Assembly (NCBI GenBank): GCA_965279655.1 | Contig: OZ257255.1 | Location: 1,116,001 to 1,180,000, forward strand | DNA from: SCTM01 sp965279655 | Lineage (GTDB): Bacteria; Pseudomonadota; Alphaproteobacteria; Rhodospirillales; Rhodospirillaceae | DNA length: 64,000 nucleotides | Direction: 5' to 3' | Shown: in pieces, positions 1 to 7,156 of the stretch | Layout of the letters: each line of letters starts with the position of its first letter | Position numbering within the stretch: position 1 is the stretch's first letter | Position numbers and translations under genes: made by a program | Notes under the pieces: model-generated | Databases searched by the model: none | The model's input: the letters and a program-made list of their open reading frames with translations, nothing else | Told to the model about the DNA's origin: nothing

Positions 1-450
1 GAGCCAGTTGTCGGAAATCGGCGCGCCCGTGATCAAGCAGGAAATGCCGAACCCGATGAACACCACCATGAGAACCGCCCGGACGGACATGTCGATCTTC
101 CACAGCGTCTTCCCCAGGGGCGATTGCGGCTGACGGAAAATGGTCCAGACCATCCCTAGCCACACCAGGCACGCCAGCACCGCCGCGATCAGCGCCGGGC
201 CCTGCACGGGCATGCCGTACTGAGACGCGAGGATCAGGCCTGCCGGCAGAATGAGCACCAGCGCCGAACGCGGGCCCATGTCGATCAGGTGGCCGACCTT
301 GCGGACCGCGGCACGGGCGTCGTCGCTCAGGTCCTTCCGGCGTGCGGCGCGGCCGCACAGCCATACGCCCAGGTCCGCCCCCAGCCAGTAGCAGAACATC
401 AGCACGTGGAAGAAGGCGACGAGACGGTACGGATCGATATTCATTCTCAT
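1..450 (-). CDS. Conserved polytopic membrane protein, C-terminus cut by the window edge
   Basis: The reading frame is open on the minus strand from ATG at 450 down to base 1, so only about 150 N-terminal residues are visible. It starts MRMNIDPYRLVAFFHVLMF, and the translation shows at least three hydrophobic stretches (about residues 10-30, 70-90 and 95-115) separated by short basic loops, so it is an inner-membrane protein. A second in-frame ATG lies at 444. GGAG at 455-458 is only 3-4 bases from the first ATG and about 9 from the second, so the second may be used. His and Trp residues in the first helix recall small DUF2269/CopD-like membrane families, but I do not recognise it firmly. The nearest gene on the other side is transcribed divergently. 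Confidence 0.7.
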   Translation of the reverse strand, partial: MRMNIDPYRLVAFFHVLMFCYWLGADLGVWLCGRAARRKDLSDDARAAVRKVGHLIDMGPRSALVLILPAGLILASQYGMPVQGPALIAAVLACLVWLGMVWTIFRQPQSPLGKTLWKIDMSVRAVLMVVFIGFGISCLITGAPISDNWL

Positions 451-600
451 TATCTCCCAGAATCGTCCGAGCTTACGCGAGATGGATGGCAATCGACAGG
501 GCGGCCATGCCCACAGTGCGCGTAGTGGCCTCGATGCGTTTGTGGGACCTCGCGGAGTTCCCTAGGATGCGACAACGGATGTGCGGTCGCGGGGAAGTCT

Positions 601-1578
601 ATGAAACGGATTGCTGGTCTCATTGTCGCTATCGTCATTGTGCTGGCGGCACTCGCAATGTCGATGCGCGCGGGGCTGTGGGCGCCAAAGACCGAAGATG
701 TCTTGGCCAAATACACCGCGCCGCCTTCTAAGTTCGTCGACATCAACGGCATCAAGGTCCACCTGCGCGACGAGGGCAGCGGGCCCGTGGTCGTGATGGT
801 GCACAGCTCCATGACCGATCTGAACATCTGGAACGGTGTCGCCGACATCCTGAAGAAGAACTATCGCGTCATCCGCTATGACTGGCCGCCCTACGGCTTC
901 AGCACGGATCCGAAGGAAGACTTCGGCACGGACAAGGCCGCCGCGCTCCTCGGCGCCGTTGTCGACCATCTGAACATCAGTCAGTTCACGATCGTCGCAA
1001 GCTCCAGCGGCGCGACGCTCTCCGTGGTCTATGCGGCGGCGCATCCGGAGCGCATCAGCGGTCTCGCGCTGTCGTCCCTTCCGCTCGAACTTCCGCCGAG
1101 CCGCAGCATCGATTGGCGGGTGGAGGCGATCGGCTGGGCGCACCGCAACTTCTTCCCGAACTACTATCCGCGCTTCTATTACGATCTCACCCTGCCGAAG
1201 CTGGTGGGCGACGTCCGCAATCTCAAGCCGGAAATTGTCGACTGGTACTACGAGACGAACAACATCCCGGACCGGCAGCGCCGCGTGAGCAAGTATCTCG
1301 CCGCGAACCAGAAAGGTCTCTGGAAGAAGGGCGCGATCGCGGAAGCCGCGCAGATTGAAAAACCGATCCTGCTGCAATGGGGCGATAGCGATCCGGTCCT
1401 CCCGGCCCACCTCGGCGACAAGGCGGCGAAGGACTTCGCGAAGGCCCAGGTGAAGCTCATCCACTACAAGGATGTGGGCCACTACCCGATGTTCGAAATC
1501 CCCGAGAAGATGGCCGACGACCTCGAGATATGGCTCGACAACGGCGTTGCCGTGCCACTTTCCGTCGGGCCGCCGTAG
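601..1578 (+). CDS. Alpha/beta-fold hydrolase, membrane-anchored or exported
   Basis: 325 residues. An N-terminal hydrophobic segment (about residues 4-22) acts as signal anchor or leader, followed by a typical alpha/beta hydrolase: the HSSM oxyanion region near 68-71, the nucleophile elbow ASSSG at 133-137 with Ser135 as the likely nucleophile, an acid in the WGDSDPVLP segment, and a general-base His in VGHYPMFEIPE. The first Gly of the usual G-x-S-x-G elbow is replaced by Ala. The substrate cannot be told; such proteins include esterases, haloalkane dehalogenase relatives and C-C hydrolases. It ends four bases before a convergent cytochrome c gene. Confidence 0.85.
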   Translation: MKRIAGLIVAIVIVLAALAMSMRAGLWAPKTEDVLAKYTAPPSKFVDINGIKVHLRDEGSGPVVVMVHSSMTDLNIWNGVADILKKNYRVIRYDWPPYGFSTDPKEDFGTDKAAALLGAVVDHLNISQFTIVASSSGATLSVVYAAAHPERISGLALSSLPLELPPSRSIDWRVEAIGWAHRNFFPNYYPRFYYDLTLPKLVGDVRNLKPEIVDWYYETNNIPDRQRRVSKYLAANQKGLWKKGAIAEAAQIEKPILLQWGDSDPVLPAHLGDKAAKDFAKAQVKLIHYKDVGHYPMFEIPEKMADDLEIWLDNGVAVPLSVGPP

Positions 1579-1581
1579 TAG

Positions 1582-1932
1582 CTATTTGCTCTCGGCAAGC
1601 TTGCGCAGGTACTGCACCAGCATCTTCATGTCCGCCGGCGACATCCGCGAGAAGGGTGGCATCGCGACACCCAACATATTGTCTGGGGCGTTGGCGGCGC
1701 GCCCGACCTTCAAAAACTCCGCGATCTCTTCGTCGTTTTGGCCTTTGATGAAGTCATTGTCGACAAGCGCGGGGCCTTCAAAGTCGATCGTCCGGGGCCC
1801 GCGGCCGTCGTCGCCGTGACAGTTGGTGCAGTTCTCGAAATAAACCGTGGCGCCGGTTCGGGCATCCGCCGCGAAGGCGACCGGTGCGAAGGCCAACGCG
1901 ACGATGACGCCGAGAGAGAATGTGATTCGCAT
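1582..1932 (-). CDS. Periplasmic monoheme cytochrome c
   Basis: From ATG at 1932 the product is 116 residues: a cleavable signal peptide (MRITFSLGVIVALAFAPVAF then A-ADA), the heme-binding motif CTNCH at about 35-39, and a Met within AMPPFSRM (Met91) as the likely sixth ligand. Size and layout fit a class I small electron-transfer cytochrome of the periplasm. The frame is open upstream to 1992, but the extra 20 residues would precede the signal peptide, so I chose the internal Met although no strong ribosome site precedes it. Electron partners are unknown. It converges with the hydrolase gene and is divergent from the sulfotransferase-like gene. Confidence 0.85.
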   Translation of the reverse strand: MRITFSLGVIVALAFAPVAFAADARTGATVYFENCTNCHGDDGRGPRTIDFEGPALVDNDFIKGQNDEEIAEFLKVGRAANAPDNMLGVAMPPFSRMSPADMKMLVQYLRKLAESK

Positions 1933-2024
1933 GGGCAAAGGGTAGCGCGGGAACGGGGCCACGTCAGCCCGCCGAAAGATCGCTATTCGCAACGGCTGCG
2001 CTTCTGTGTTGGAATGTCGGCCTC

Positions 2025-2972
2025 ATGAAGCCCTTTGTCGTCCTCGGCAGCCGCAAAAGCGGCACCTCCACGGCGGTCGCGATCGCGAACGCGCATCCGG
2101 ATGTGTTCTGCCTCTACGAGGTGGATTTCACCCAAGCGGCCGACCTCGGCCGTAACGCGGACCTCGTGACGTTCCTGCCGGACGCGCGGGACCTGTTCGG
2201 TGGCGGGGGCACCATCGCGGACGCCCTGACCGCCCTCGGCAAGTTGCTGGCGACCCGCGGCCATCGCTTCGGTCATATCGGCACCAAGATCATCGACCGC
2301 GGCCCGGACCTGTTCGCGCGTCTCGGCTGCCCGGCGTTGTATCTGGTCCGCGACGTGCGCACCTGGGCCGCGAAGGGGCGCATCGTCACTAATGTGATTG
2401 GCAACGCCAACGCCGCCCCGGTGATCGCCGGTTACGTGGCGGATTATCTAGCGACGTTCCTGTTCCCGGAGATCCACCGGGCGCGGCTGGAAGACCTCAT
2501 GCGCGATCATGCGTCCTTGCCGACCAGCATCGCGGCGCTCCTGGCTCTACCAAACGCCGGATTCACGGAATGGTGGACGCGCAACGACTGGCGGACCGCC
2601 CCGCCGAAGAACTACTCCAACTGGATCGATGGGCATCGCTCCGCGTTTCTGCCGCCCGAATTCCAGGACACCAAAGTTGCCCTGGCCGACCATCCGTTCT
2701 GGCGCGGGCTTCTGCCGCTGTTCGATAAGTACTACGCCGGATACGCGGGTGCGTTTCCGAAAGCCGATGTGGAAGCGGACATGGCGGCCGTTCGTGCGCT
2801 CGCGGCGGCGCACAGCATGACCCTGAACGAGGGTTACGAGAGCTTCCAGACTTTCCGCATCCACAAACTCGTTCGCCATGCCGACGGGCGTCGGCAGGCG
2901 ACGAGCCAGGAAGTGGTTATGAAGGTCGCCGGACAGGGATGGGCCCCGGTGCGCGGCGACGAGAGGGATTAG
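2025..2972 (+). CDS. Sulfotransferase-family protein (PAPS-dependent fold)
   Basis: 315 residues. The N-terminus MKPFVVLGSRKSGTSTAVAI has the P-loop-like 5'-phosphosulfate loop (GSRKSGTS, residues 8-15) of sulfotransferases, and LYLVRDVRTWAAK around 108-120 matches the 3'-phosphate loop, where an Arg followed by a Ser or Thr is typical. These P-loop proteins transfer sulfate from PAPS to carbohydrate or small-molecule acceptors. There is no signal peptide, so it is cytosolic. Its C-terminal third shows no recognisable motif. It ends five bases before the convergent arylmalonate-decarboxylase-like gene. The acceptor cannot be inferred; no PAPS-synthesis genes are in the window. Confidence 0.7.
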   Translation: MKPFVVLGSRKSGTSTAVAIANAHPDVFCLYEVDFTQAADLGRNADLVTFLPDARDLFGGGGTIADALTALGKLLATRGHRFGHIGTKIIDRGPDLFARLGCPALYLVRDVRTWAAKGRIVTNVIGNANAAPVIAGYVADYLATFLFPEIHRARLEDLMRDHASLPTSIAALLALPNAGFTEWWTRNDWRTAPPKNYSNWIDGHRSAFLPPEFQDTKVALADHPFWRGLLPLFDKYYAGYAGAFPKADVEADMAAVRALAAAHSMTLNEGYESFQTFRIHKLVRHADGRRQATSQEVVMKVAGQGWAPVRGDERD

Positions 2973-2977
2973 TTCGC

Positions 2978-3724
2978 CTAGAATTCTTCGAGCAAACGGC
3001 CCAGACCGTAGATTTTGTCATTGATTCCCAGGGTCCGCAGGGAGTGCCAGTAAGTTGCGGTATTGATCGCGATCACCGGCTTGTTGAGCCATAACTCCGC
3101 GGTGGCGGCCAGTTTCACCATGCTGCAGTTCGTGCCCACCTGGACGATGGCATCCACGTCCGGGCCATCCAAGGCCTTGAGCGTGTCGCGCAATGTCTCA
3201 GTGGTGATTTCGGCAATTCCGGTCCAACTGGGCGCGCGCAAGGGAACGTCACCCTTAACTTCGAATCCTTCGTCGGTGAAATACTTCCGCACTTGCTCGT
3301 TCGCGACGGGGTAGTAGGGAGACAAGAACGCGATGCGCTTGATGCCGCCATAGGCCTTGAGAGCGGCGGTGCATGAGAACGAGCCAATGCTGCATCCGAT
3401 CCCGGCTGTCTTTTCGATCTTCTCGTGGAAAGCGCGCGCGCCGGCGACGCCGCCGTAGAACGTGATCGCGGACATGCCCATGACGAGGTGATGGGGTTCG
3501 CAGGTCATGACGCTCTTAACGGCGTCACCCACGTTTTCGCCGATGAGCAGCGTGCCCGCCATGAAACTCTCGTTGCTGACGGCCTTGCTGTTCGGCGTAA
3601 AGATCCGGCTGTAGTGATTCGTCACCCCCGGCGGCCGCATGGTTTCCATGTCGGGTTGAACGATCGTGTTTGTCGAGGGGGCGATAACCCCCAATTTGGC
3701 GCGCCAGGCTTGAACGTCGGTCAT
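2978..3724 (-). CDS. Arylmalonate decarboxylase / maleate isomerase-family enzyme, copy A
   Basis: 248 residues of the Asp/Glu racemase superfamily. N-terminal GVIAPSTNTIVQPDME is the dicarboxylate-binding loop of the maleate cis-trans isomerase branch. The catalytic Cys of the second half is present (VGTNCSM, Cys200). The first position, where racemases and maleate isomerases carry a second Cys, reads VMGMSAITFYGG (Gly83), closely like MGTSLSFYRG of Bordetella arylmalonate decarboxylase, in which Gly74 and Cys188 define the one-cysteine decarboxylase site. I therefore expect decarboxylation of a substituted malonate, or a related one-Cys reaction, rather than racemisation. A near-identical paralogue lies at 45006-45755. 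It is divergent from a globin gene, sharing a 101-base intergenic region with an FNR-type box. Confidence 0.8.
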   Translation of the reverse strand: MTDVQAWRAKLGVIAPSTNTIVQPDMETMRPPGVTNHYSRIFTPNSKAVSNESFMAGTLLIGENVGDAVKSVMTCEPHHLVMGMSAITFYGGVAGARAFHEKIEKTAGIGCSIGSFSCTAALKAYGGIKRIAFLSPYYPVANEQVRKYFTDEGFEVKGDVPLRAPSWTGIAEITTETLRDTLKALDGPDVDAIVQVGTNCSMVKLAATAELWLNKPVIAINTATYWHSLRTLGINDKIYGLGRLLEEF

Positions 3725-3777
3725 TGACTACTCCAGAAAGTGAGAGTGCAGATTGCGTCGCCGGATGCGACGCGCCA

Positions 3778-3791
3778 TTGACCTGAGTCAA
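3778..3791. promoter_or_regulatory. FNR/FixK-type binding site
   Basis: TTGACCTGAGTCAA is a perfect 5-4-5 palindrome fitting the FNR/FixK/DNR consensus TTGAY-N4-RTCAA. Its centre (3784.5) is 41.5 bases before the A of the group II globin ATG at 3826. The same site is about 60 bases from the start of the divergent decarboxylase-like gene. Which regulator binds is not decidable from the window. Confidence 0.65.
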
Positions 3792-3825
3792 AGACCCGCG
3801 CCTGTGAGTTCCCTCTACTCACGCT

Positions 3826-4215
3826 ATGAGCGACCAAGCGACCGCACCCCCAGTGACGACAAGCCCGTACGACCAGGTCGGTGGGGAGCCCGGGGTGCGT
3901 CGGATCGTCGATCGCTTTTACGAGATCATGGACACAGATCCTGCCGCTGCGGACATTCGTGCGATGCACGGGCCCGATCTGGAGCCCATGCGCCAACGCT
4001 TGTTCGAATTCATGAGCGGTTGGCTCGGCGGACCCGGGCTTTACCGCGGTTGCGTGGTCGGAGCCCACCGCGGATTCACGATCGGAGTCGCGGAACGTGA
4101 CCAATGGCTGAGTTGCATGGCGCGGGCTTTGGACGATGCCGAAGTCGCTCCCGAAGTTCGCGAGATGTTGGCAAAGCCGTTGTTCGCGGTTGCCGAATTT
4201 CTGCGGAACGGATGA
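3826..4215 (+). CDS. Group II truncated hemoglobin (trHbO type)
   Basis: 129 residues, the usual length of the family. Hallmarks in order: YDQVGGEPGVRRIVDRFYEIM (helices A-B, with the B10 Tyr in FYE), MHGPDLEPMRQRLFEFMSGWLGGP (helix E into the GWLGGP turn), and the proximal His81 in GAHRGFTIG, followed by ERDQWLSCM with the conserved G8 Trp. Such proteins bind O2 and NO and are linked to NO or peroxide detoxification. No ribosome site is visible before the ATG, and an FNR-type box sits 41.5 bases upstream, suggesting oxygen- or NO-responsive and possibly leaderless expression. It lies next to an NsrR gene and a second globin. Confidence 0.92.
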   Translation: MSDQATAPPVTTSPYDQVGGEPGVRRIVDRFYEIMDTDPAAADIRAMHGPDLEPMRQRLFEFMSGWLGGPGLYRGCVVGAHRGFTIGVAERDQWLSCMARALDDAEVAPEVREMLAKPLFAVAEFLRNG

Positions 4216-4228
4216 TCGGCGTTGATCG

Positions 4229-4630
4229 CTATGGCTTCGCGATCCCCGCACACGTCTGCGGGTCCGTCGAAATCTTCTTGAGATAAGCGATCAGGGCGGT
4301 TCTTTCGTTCTCGAGGTGATAGCCCGCGAAGCCCATTTTCGTGCCCGGCAGGAAGCTCAGGGGCGACTTGAGGAATGCTTCGAGGGTCTTTTCGTCCCAG
4401 GTCAGGCCCGAATCCTTGACGACTTGCGAGTAGGCGTACCCCACGGAGGTGGCGGCAGGGCGTCCCACCAGCCAGCAATGGTAGGGGCCAGCCTTGTTTT
4501 CGCGCAGGTCATGGCAGCCTTTGCAGATTTGGTAGAGCTGTTCGCCCCGCGCCAGCTGGTTTTCCACGGACTCTCCGCATCCGCTGAGGGCCAGCGCCGC
4601 GATTGCGAGAAGCAGGGGGAAAGGCTTCAT
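4229..4630 (-). CDS. Lipoprotein monoheme cytochrome c of the NsrR cluster
   Basis: From ATG 4630 the product is 133 residues with a lipoprotein leader (ALALSGC, lipidated Cys18), heme motif CKGCH at 36-40 and axial Met99 in LPGTKMGFAG, the pattern of a class I cytochrome c2/c550-like protein. Start choice: GGTGAG sits about five bases before ATG 4630, whereas the upstream in-frame ATG at 4645 lies inside the operator palindrome. The mature protein would be membrane-tethered in the periplasm, where it could carry electrons for NO or oxygen chemistry; that role is inferred from the NsrR-type operator 13 bases upstream. It converges with the group II globin. Confidence 0.85.
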   Translation of the reverse strand: MKPFPLLLAIAALALSGCGESVENQLARGEQLYQICKGCHDLRENKAGPYHCWLVGRPAATSVGYAYSQVVKDSGLTWDEKTLEAFLKSPLSFLPGTKMGFAGYHLENERTALIAYLKKISTDPQTCAGIAKP

Positions 4631-4642
4631 GATGCTCACCGA

Positions 4643-4671
4643 CATAAGATGTAGAATAGAAGCATCTTATG
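4643..4671. promoter_or_regulatory. NsrR-type operator upstream of the cytochrome c gene
   Basis: Perfect 9-bp arms CATAAGATG (4643-4651) and CATCTTATG (4663-4671) flank an 11-base spacer. The core AAGATG...CATCTT spans 4646-4668, exactly the 23-bp (11-1-11) geometry of the NsrR consensus. It lies between the nsrR stop and the cytochrome start, so it can control the cytochrome independently of nsrR. Confidence 0.75.
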
Positions 4672-4704
4672 CTGTTTCCCGCGCGCGGATCGGGCGAAGA
4701 TCGT

Positions 4705-5151
4705 TTAGACCGCAAGGCGGGCTTTGAGCTTCCGCGCCTTGAGGGTGTCTGGGCCGGGAAGCAGATCCGACAGGCGGTAGCGGTCCAGGGTTGCGAGAAA
4801 AGTCTGGCTGGCTTCATGCAACACCGACTTCAACGCGCAGGCCGGAAGCATTGGGCAACCTCGATTGTCGGCGTTGAAGCACTCGGCGATGTCCATGTTG
4901 TCCTCGGTATCGCGAACAACGCCGCCGATATTGATCATATCCGGCGTGCGGGCGAGACGCATGCCGCCGCCCTTGCCGCGCACGGTTTCGACATATCCGC
5001 GTTGGGCAAGGTGGTGCACGATCTTCATGAGATGATTTTCCGAGATGCCGTAAACCCGGGCGATCTCGGAAATGGTCACAAGTTTCTCCCGGTGCAGCCC
5101 GAGGTACATCAGGGCGCGCAGGGCATAGTCCGTGAAGCGTGTGAGTTGCAT
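4705..5151 (-). CDS. nsrR: NO-sensing Rrf2-family repressor NsrR
   Basis: 148 residues, collinear with E. coli NsrR: MQLTRFTDYALRALMYL at the start, a winged helix-turn-helix with ISEIARVYGISENHLMKIV, then the wing TVRGKGGGMRLA, and the three cluster-ligating cysteines Cys91, Cys99 and Cys105. Cys spacing 91/99/105 against 91/96/102 in E. coli leaves the same three ligands with a slightly longer loop. NsrR carries an Fe-S cluster destroyed by NO, releasing repression of NO-detoxifying genes. Two matching operators flank the gene: 4643-4671 and 5196-5224. The second also lies 48 bases upstream of its own start, so autoregulation is likely. Confidence 0.93.
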   Translation of the reverse strand: MQLTRFTDYALRALMYLGLHREKLVTISEIARVYGISENHLMKIVHHLAQRGYVETVRGKGGGMRLARTPDMINIGGVVRDTEDNMDIAECFNADNRGCPMLPACALKSVLHEASQTFLATLDRYRLSDLLPGPDTLKARKLKARLAV

Positions 5152-5195
5152 ATCTGGCGTCCAATTTTAGCAAGACGACGAGGCGATGTTGGGTA

Positions 5196-5224
5196 TATAA
5201 GACGTATTATGAATACATCTTATA
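5196..5224. promoter_or_regulatory. NsrR-type operator overlapping the start codon of the group III globin
   Basis: Half-sites AAGACGTATTA (5199-5209) and GAATACATCTT (5211-5221) match as inverted repeats at 9 of 11 positions about a central T5210, and three more outer pairs extend to 5196-5224. Spacing is the same 11-1-11 as the site at 4643-4671. The globin ATG (5209-5211) lies in the centre. A TATATA at 5194-5199 could be the -10 box. Confidence 0.75.
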
Positions 5225-5658
5225 CATCCGTGCCACAAGGTCAGGCTGGGTGCGGCATCTCCCGCCACGGCATTGACGAAAGCCTGATTCATCGCCTGGT
5301 TCATGCATTCTATGACCGGGTGCGCCAGGACGAGGTCCTGGGACCGGTGTTCGCGGCGAAGATCACGGATTGGGATGCGCACCTGGAACGCATGTGCGCG
5401 TTCTGGTCGTCGCTCGCGTTGACAAGCGGGCGCTATCACGGCCGTCCGATGGAGGCCCATGCGACGCTCCCGGTCGACGCGGTGCATTTCGACCGATGGC
5501 TGGGCATGTTCGAGGAGACGGCGCGGGCCGTATGCACGCCGGAGGCGGCCGACTACTTCATGGATCGCGCCAGGCGCGTCGCGCAAAGCCTCGAACTCGG
5601 CATCGCCAGCGCCAACGGCGTGATGCTACGGCGGGATGAGCGCTACCGCCGGGCCTAG
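5209..5658 (+). CDS. Group III truncated hemoglobin (trHbP type)
   Basis: 149 residues from ATG 5209. Group III marks: LVHAFYDRVRQDEVLGPVF (B helix with B10 Tyr35), DWDAHLERMCAFWSSLAL with the conserved Trp, RYHGRPMEAHATLP with proximal His84 (equivalent to His72 of Campylobacter Ctb), and HFDRWLGMFEETA. Family members are involved in NO and oxygen handling; Ctb is NO-induced. An NsrR-type palindrome is centred on the start codon, so bound repressor would sit on the promoter and initiation region. A GTG at 5230 is an alternative start seven codons in. Its stop overlaps the stop of the convergent SYLF gene by four bases. Confidence 0.9.
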   Translation: MNTSYTSVPQGQAGCGISRHGIDESLIHRLVHAFYDRVRQDEVLGPVFAAKITDWDAHLERMCAFWSSLALTSGRYHGRPMEAHATLPVDAVHFDRWLGMFEETARAVCTPEAADYFMDRARRVAQSLELGIASANGVMLRRDERYRRA

Positions 5659-6203
5659 CGCTTGATCTTGGAGATCTTCGCGCCCTCGATGTTCACGCCC
5701 GCCATCAGCCCTTGCTGATTGAAGATGAAGGCATAGGCGTCATCCTTCAGCGTTGTGCTCGACAAGTTCTTCGCGACACCCTCATTCACGACCACCACCG
5801 TTGGGCCGACGCCGATCTCCCAGCCCTTGGACTGGTTCAGATAGCTGATCGCCTTGTCGTTCATCAGAAACACGGCATAGCCGTAGGATTGCGCGCCGGC
5901 CTGCAATCCCCAGGAAGCGGACACGGAATTGTAATAGCCGGCGACCTTGCCGCCCTGTTTCAACTCGCCTTCGCCGTAGCTGCCGCCGATGATCAGTCCG
6001 GCCTTCACGATGTTCGGGAACACCAGCACGCCGCGCGCCTGTTTCGCGATGTCCGCCGCGACCGGGTTGGACCGGTAGAGCTTCTGCAGCGCGGCTTCGG
6101 AGTCCTTGCTGATCTCCTTCGCGCTGGAGGCGGCGAGTGCATGCCCTACGGGAAGGACGGTCAGTGCGCTGGCGGCAATGAGGAGGCTGCGGCGGGGGAT
6201 CAT
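5655..6203 (-). CDS. Secreted SYLF-domain (YSC84-type) lipid-binding protein
   Basis: From ATG 6203 the product is 182 residues: a leader MIPRRSLLIAASALTVLPVG ending near ALA-A, then a SYLF domain (about 30-180) with AKGVLVFP-like KQARGVLVFPNIVKAGLIIGG, SWGLQAGAQSYGYAVFLMN and the closing VNIEGAKISKI. SYLF domains bind phosphoinositides in eukaryotes; the bacterial periplasmic forms are of unknown role. The paired Arg at 4-5 before the hydrophobic core is Tat-like but the full motif is weak. GAGGAAA lies five bases before the start. It is convergent with the globin gene and not obviously part of the NsrR regulon. Confidence 0.88.
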   Translation of the reverse strand: MIPRRSLLIAASALTVLPVGHALAASSAKEISKDSEAALQKLYRSNPVAADIAKQARGVLVFPNIVKAGLIIGGSYGEGELKQGGKVAGYYNSVSASWGLQAGAQSYGYAVFLMNDKAISYLNQSKGWEIGVGPTVVVVNEGVAKNLSSTTLKDDAYAFIFNQQGLMAGVNIEGAKISKIKR

Positions 6204-6340
6204 CGGCTTTCCTCGGTCTGGGGCGATAGCGGAGCCTACAATTTCCCGTGGCCGGCGGCGAGAGCGCCCAAAACCGGGCGCAAAAGGGGTTTTTCGCGCC
6301 CGTACGGAATGCCAAAGTAACGGCGAGGGGTGGGGACGCC

Positions 6341-7156
6341 ATGGCCGAAAACGACAAAGCATTCGCGGGTTCGATCCCGGAACTCTACGACCGATACCTC
6401 GTGCCGCTCATCTTCCAGGATTGCGCACGGGATATCGCCGCGCGCGCGGCCAAGGCGGATCCGCGCGATGTCCTTGAGATCGCCGCCGGCACCGGTGTGG
6501 TCACCCGCGCGCTCGCCCCGGTGCTCGGGAAGGAAACGCGGCTGGTCGTCACCGACCTCAACCAGCCGATGCTCGACCGCGCGAAGTCTCAACAACCCGC
6601 GGATGCCCGGTGTGAATGGAAGCAGGCTGATGCGCTCGCGCTGCCGTTCGACGACCGGAGCTTCGACGTGGTGGTTTGCCAGTTCGGCGTGATGTTCTTT
6701 CCGGACAAGGTGAAGGGCTATCGCGAGGCCCATCGCGTCCTGAAGCCGGGCGGCCGGTTTGTGTTCAACGTCTGGGACCGGTTGGAGGCCAACGGCTTTC
6801 CGGCGGCGATCAATGACGCGCTGGCGGAGTTGTTCCCGGCAGACCCGCCGCGATTCTTGCCGCGCACGCCCTATGGCTACAACGACGCCGACCGCATCCG
6901 CGCCGAGATGAAGGATGCGGGCTTCGTCGATGTGTCGGTTACGGTGATGGATGCCAGCAGCAAAGCGCCGTCCGCGCGCGATCCAGCCATAGGGTTTTGT
7001 CAGGGCACGCCGCTGCGGGGTGAGATCGAGGCGCGCGATCCCTCGGGCCTCGAGAAGGCGACCGCACATGCTGCCGCGGCGATTGCGCGCAAGTTCGGGA
7101 ACGGTCCGGTCGCCGCACCCATCCGGGCACTCGTGTTTGAAGGACGACGCGCATGA
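6341..7156 (+). CDS. Class I SAM-dependent methyltransferase (UbiE/BioC-like)
   Basis: 271 residues. The Methyltransf_11 core is plain: motif I VLEIAAGTGVVTRALA, acidic end of strand 2 in VVTDLNQPML, motif II QADALALPFDDRSFDVVVCQFGVMF, and VLKPGGRFVFNVWD. Soluble and cytosolic. The start at 6341 is preceded by GAGGGGTGGGG; an open frame reaches back to 6248 but crosses the likely promoter of the divergent SYLF gene. The downstream gene overlaps its stop by four bases (ATGA), so the two are co-translated. Small-molecule or quinone-like substrates are typical; none is suggested here. Confidence 0.85.
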   Translation: MAENDKAFAGSIPELYDRYLVPLIFQDCARDIAARAAKADPRDVLEIAAGTGVVTRALAPVLGKETRLVVTDLNQPMLDRAKSQQPADARCEWKQADALALPFDDRSFDVVVCQFGVMFFPDKVKGYREAHRVLKPGGRFVFNVWDRLEANGFPAAINDALAELFPADPPRFLPRTPYGYNDADRIRAEMKDAGFVDVSVTVMDASSKAPSARDPAIGFCQGTPLRGEIEARDPSGLEKATAHAAAAIARKFGNGPVAAPIRALVFEGRRA

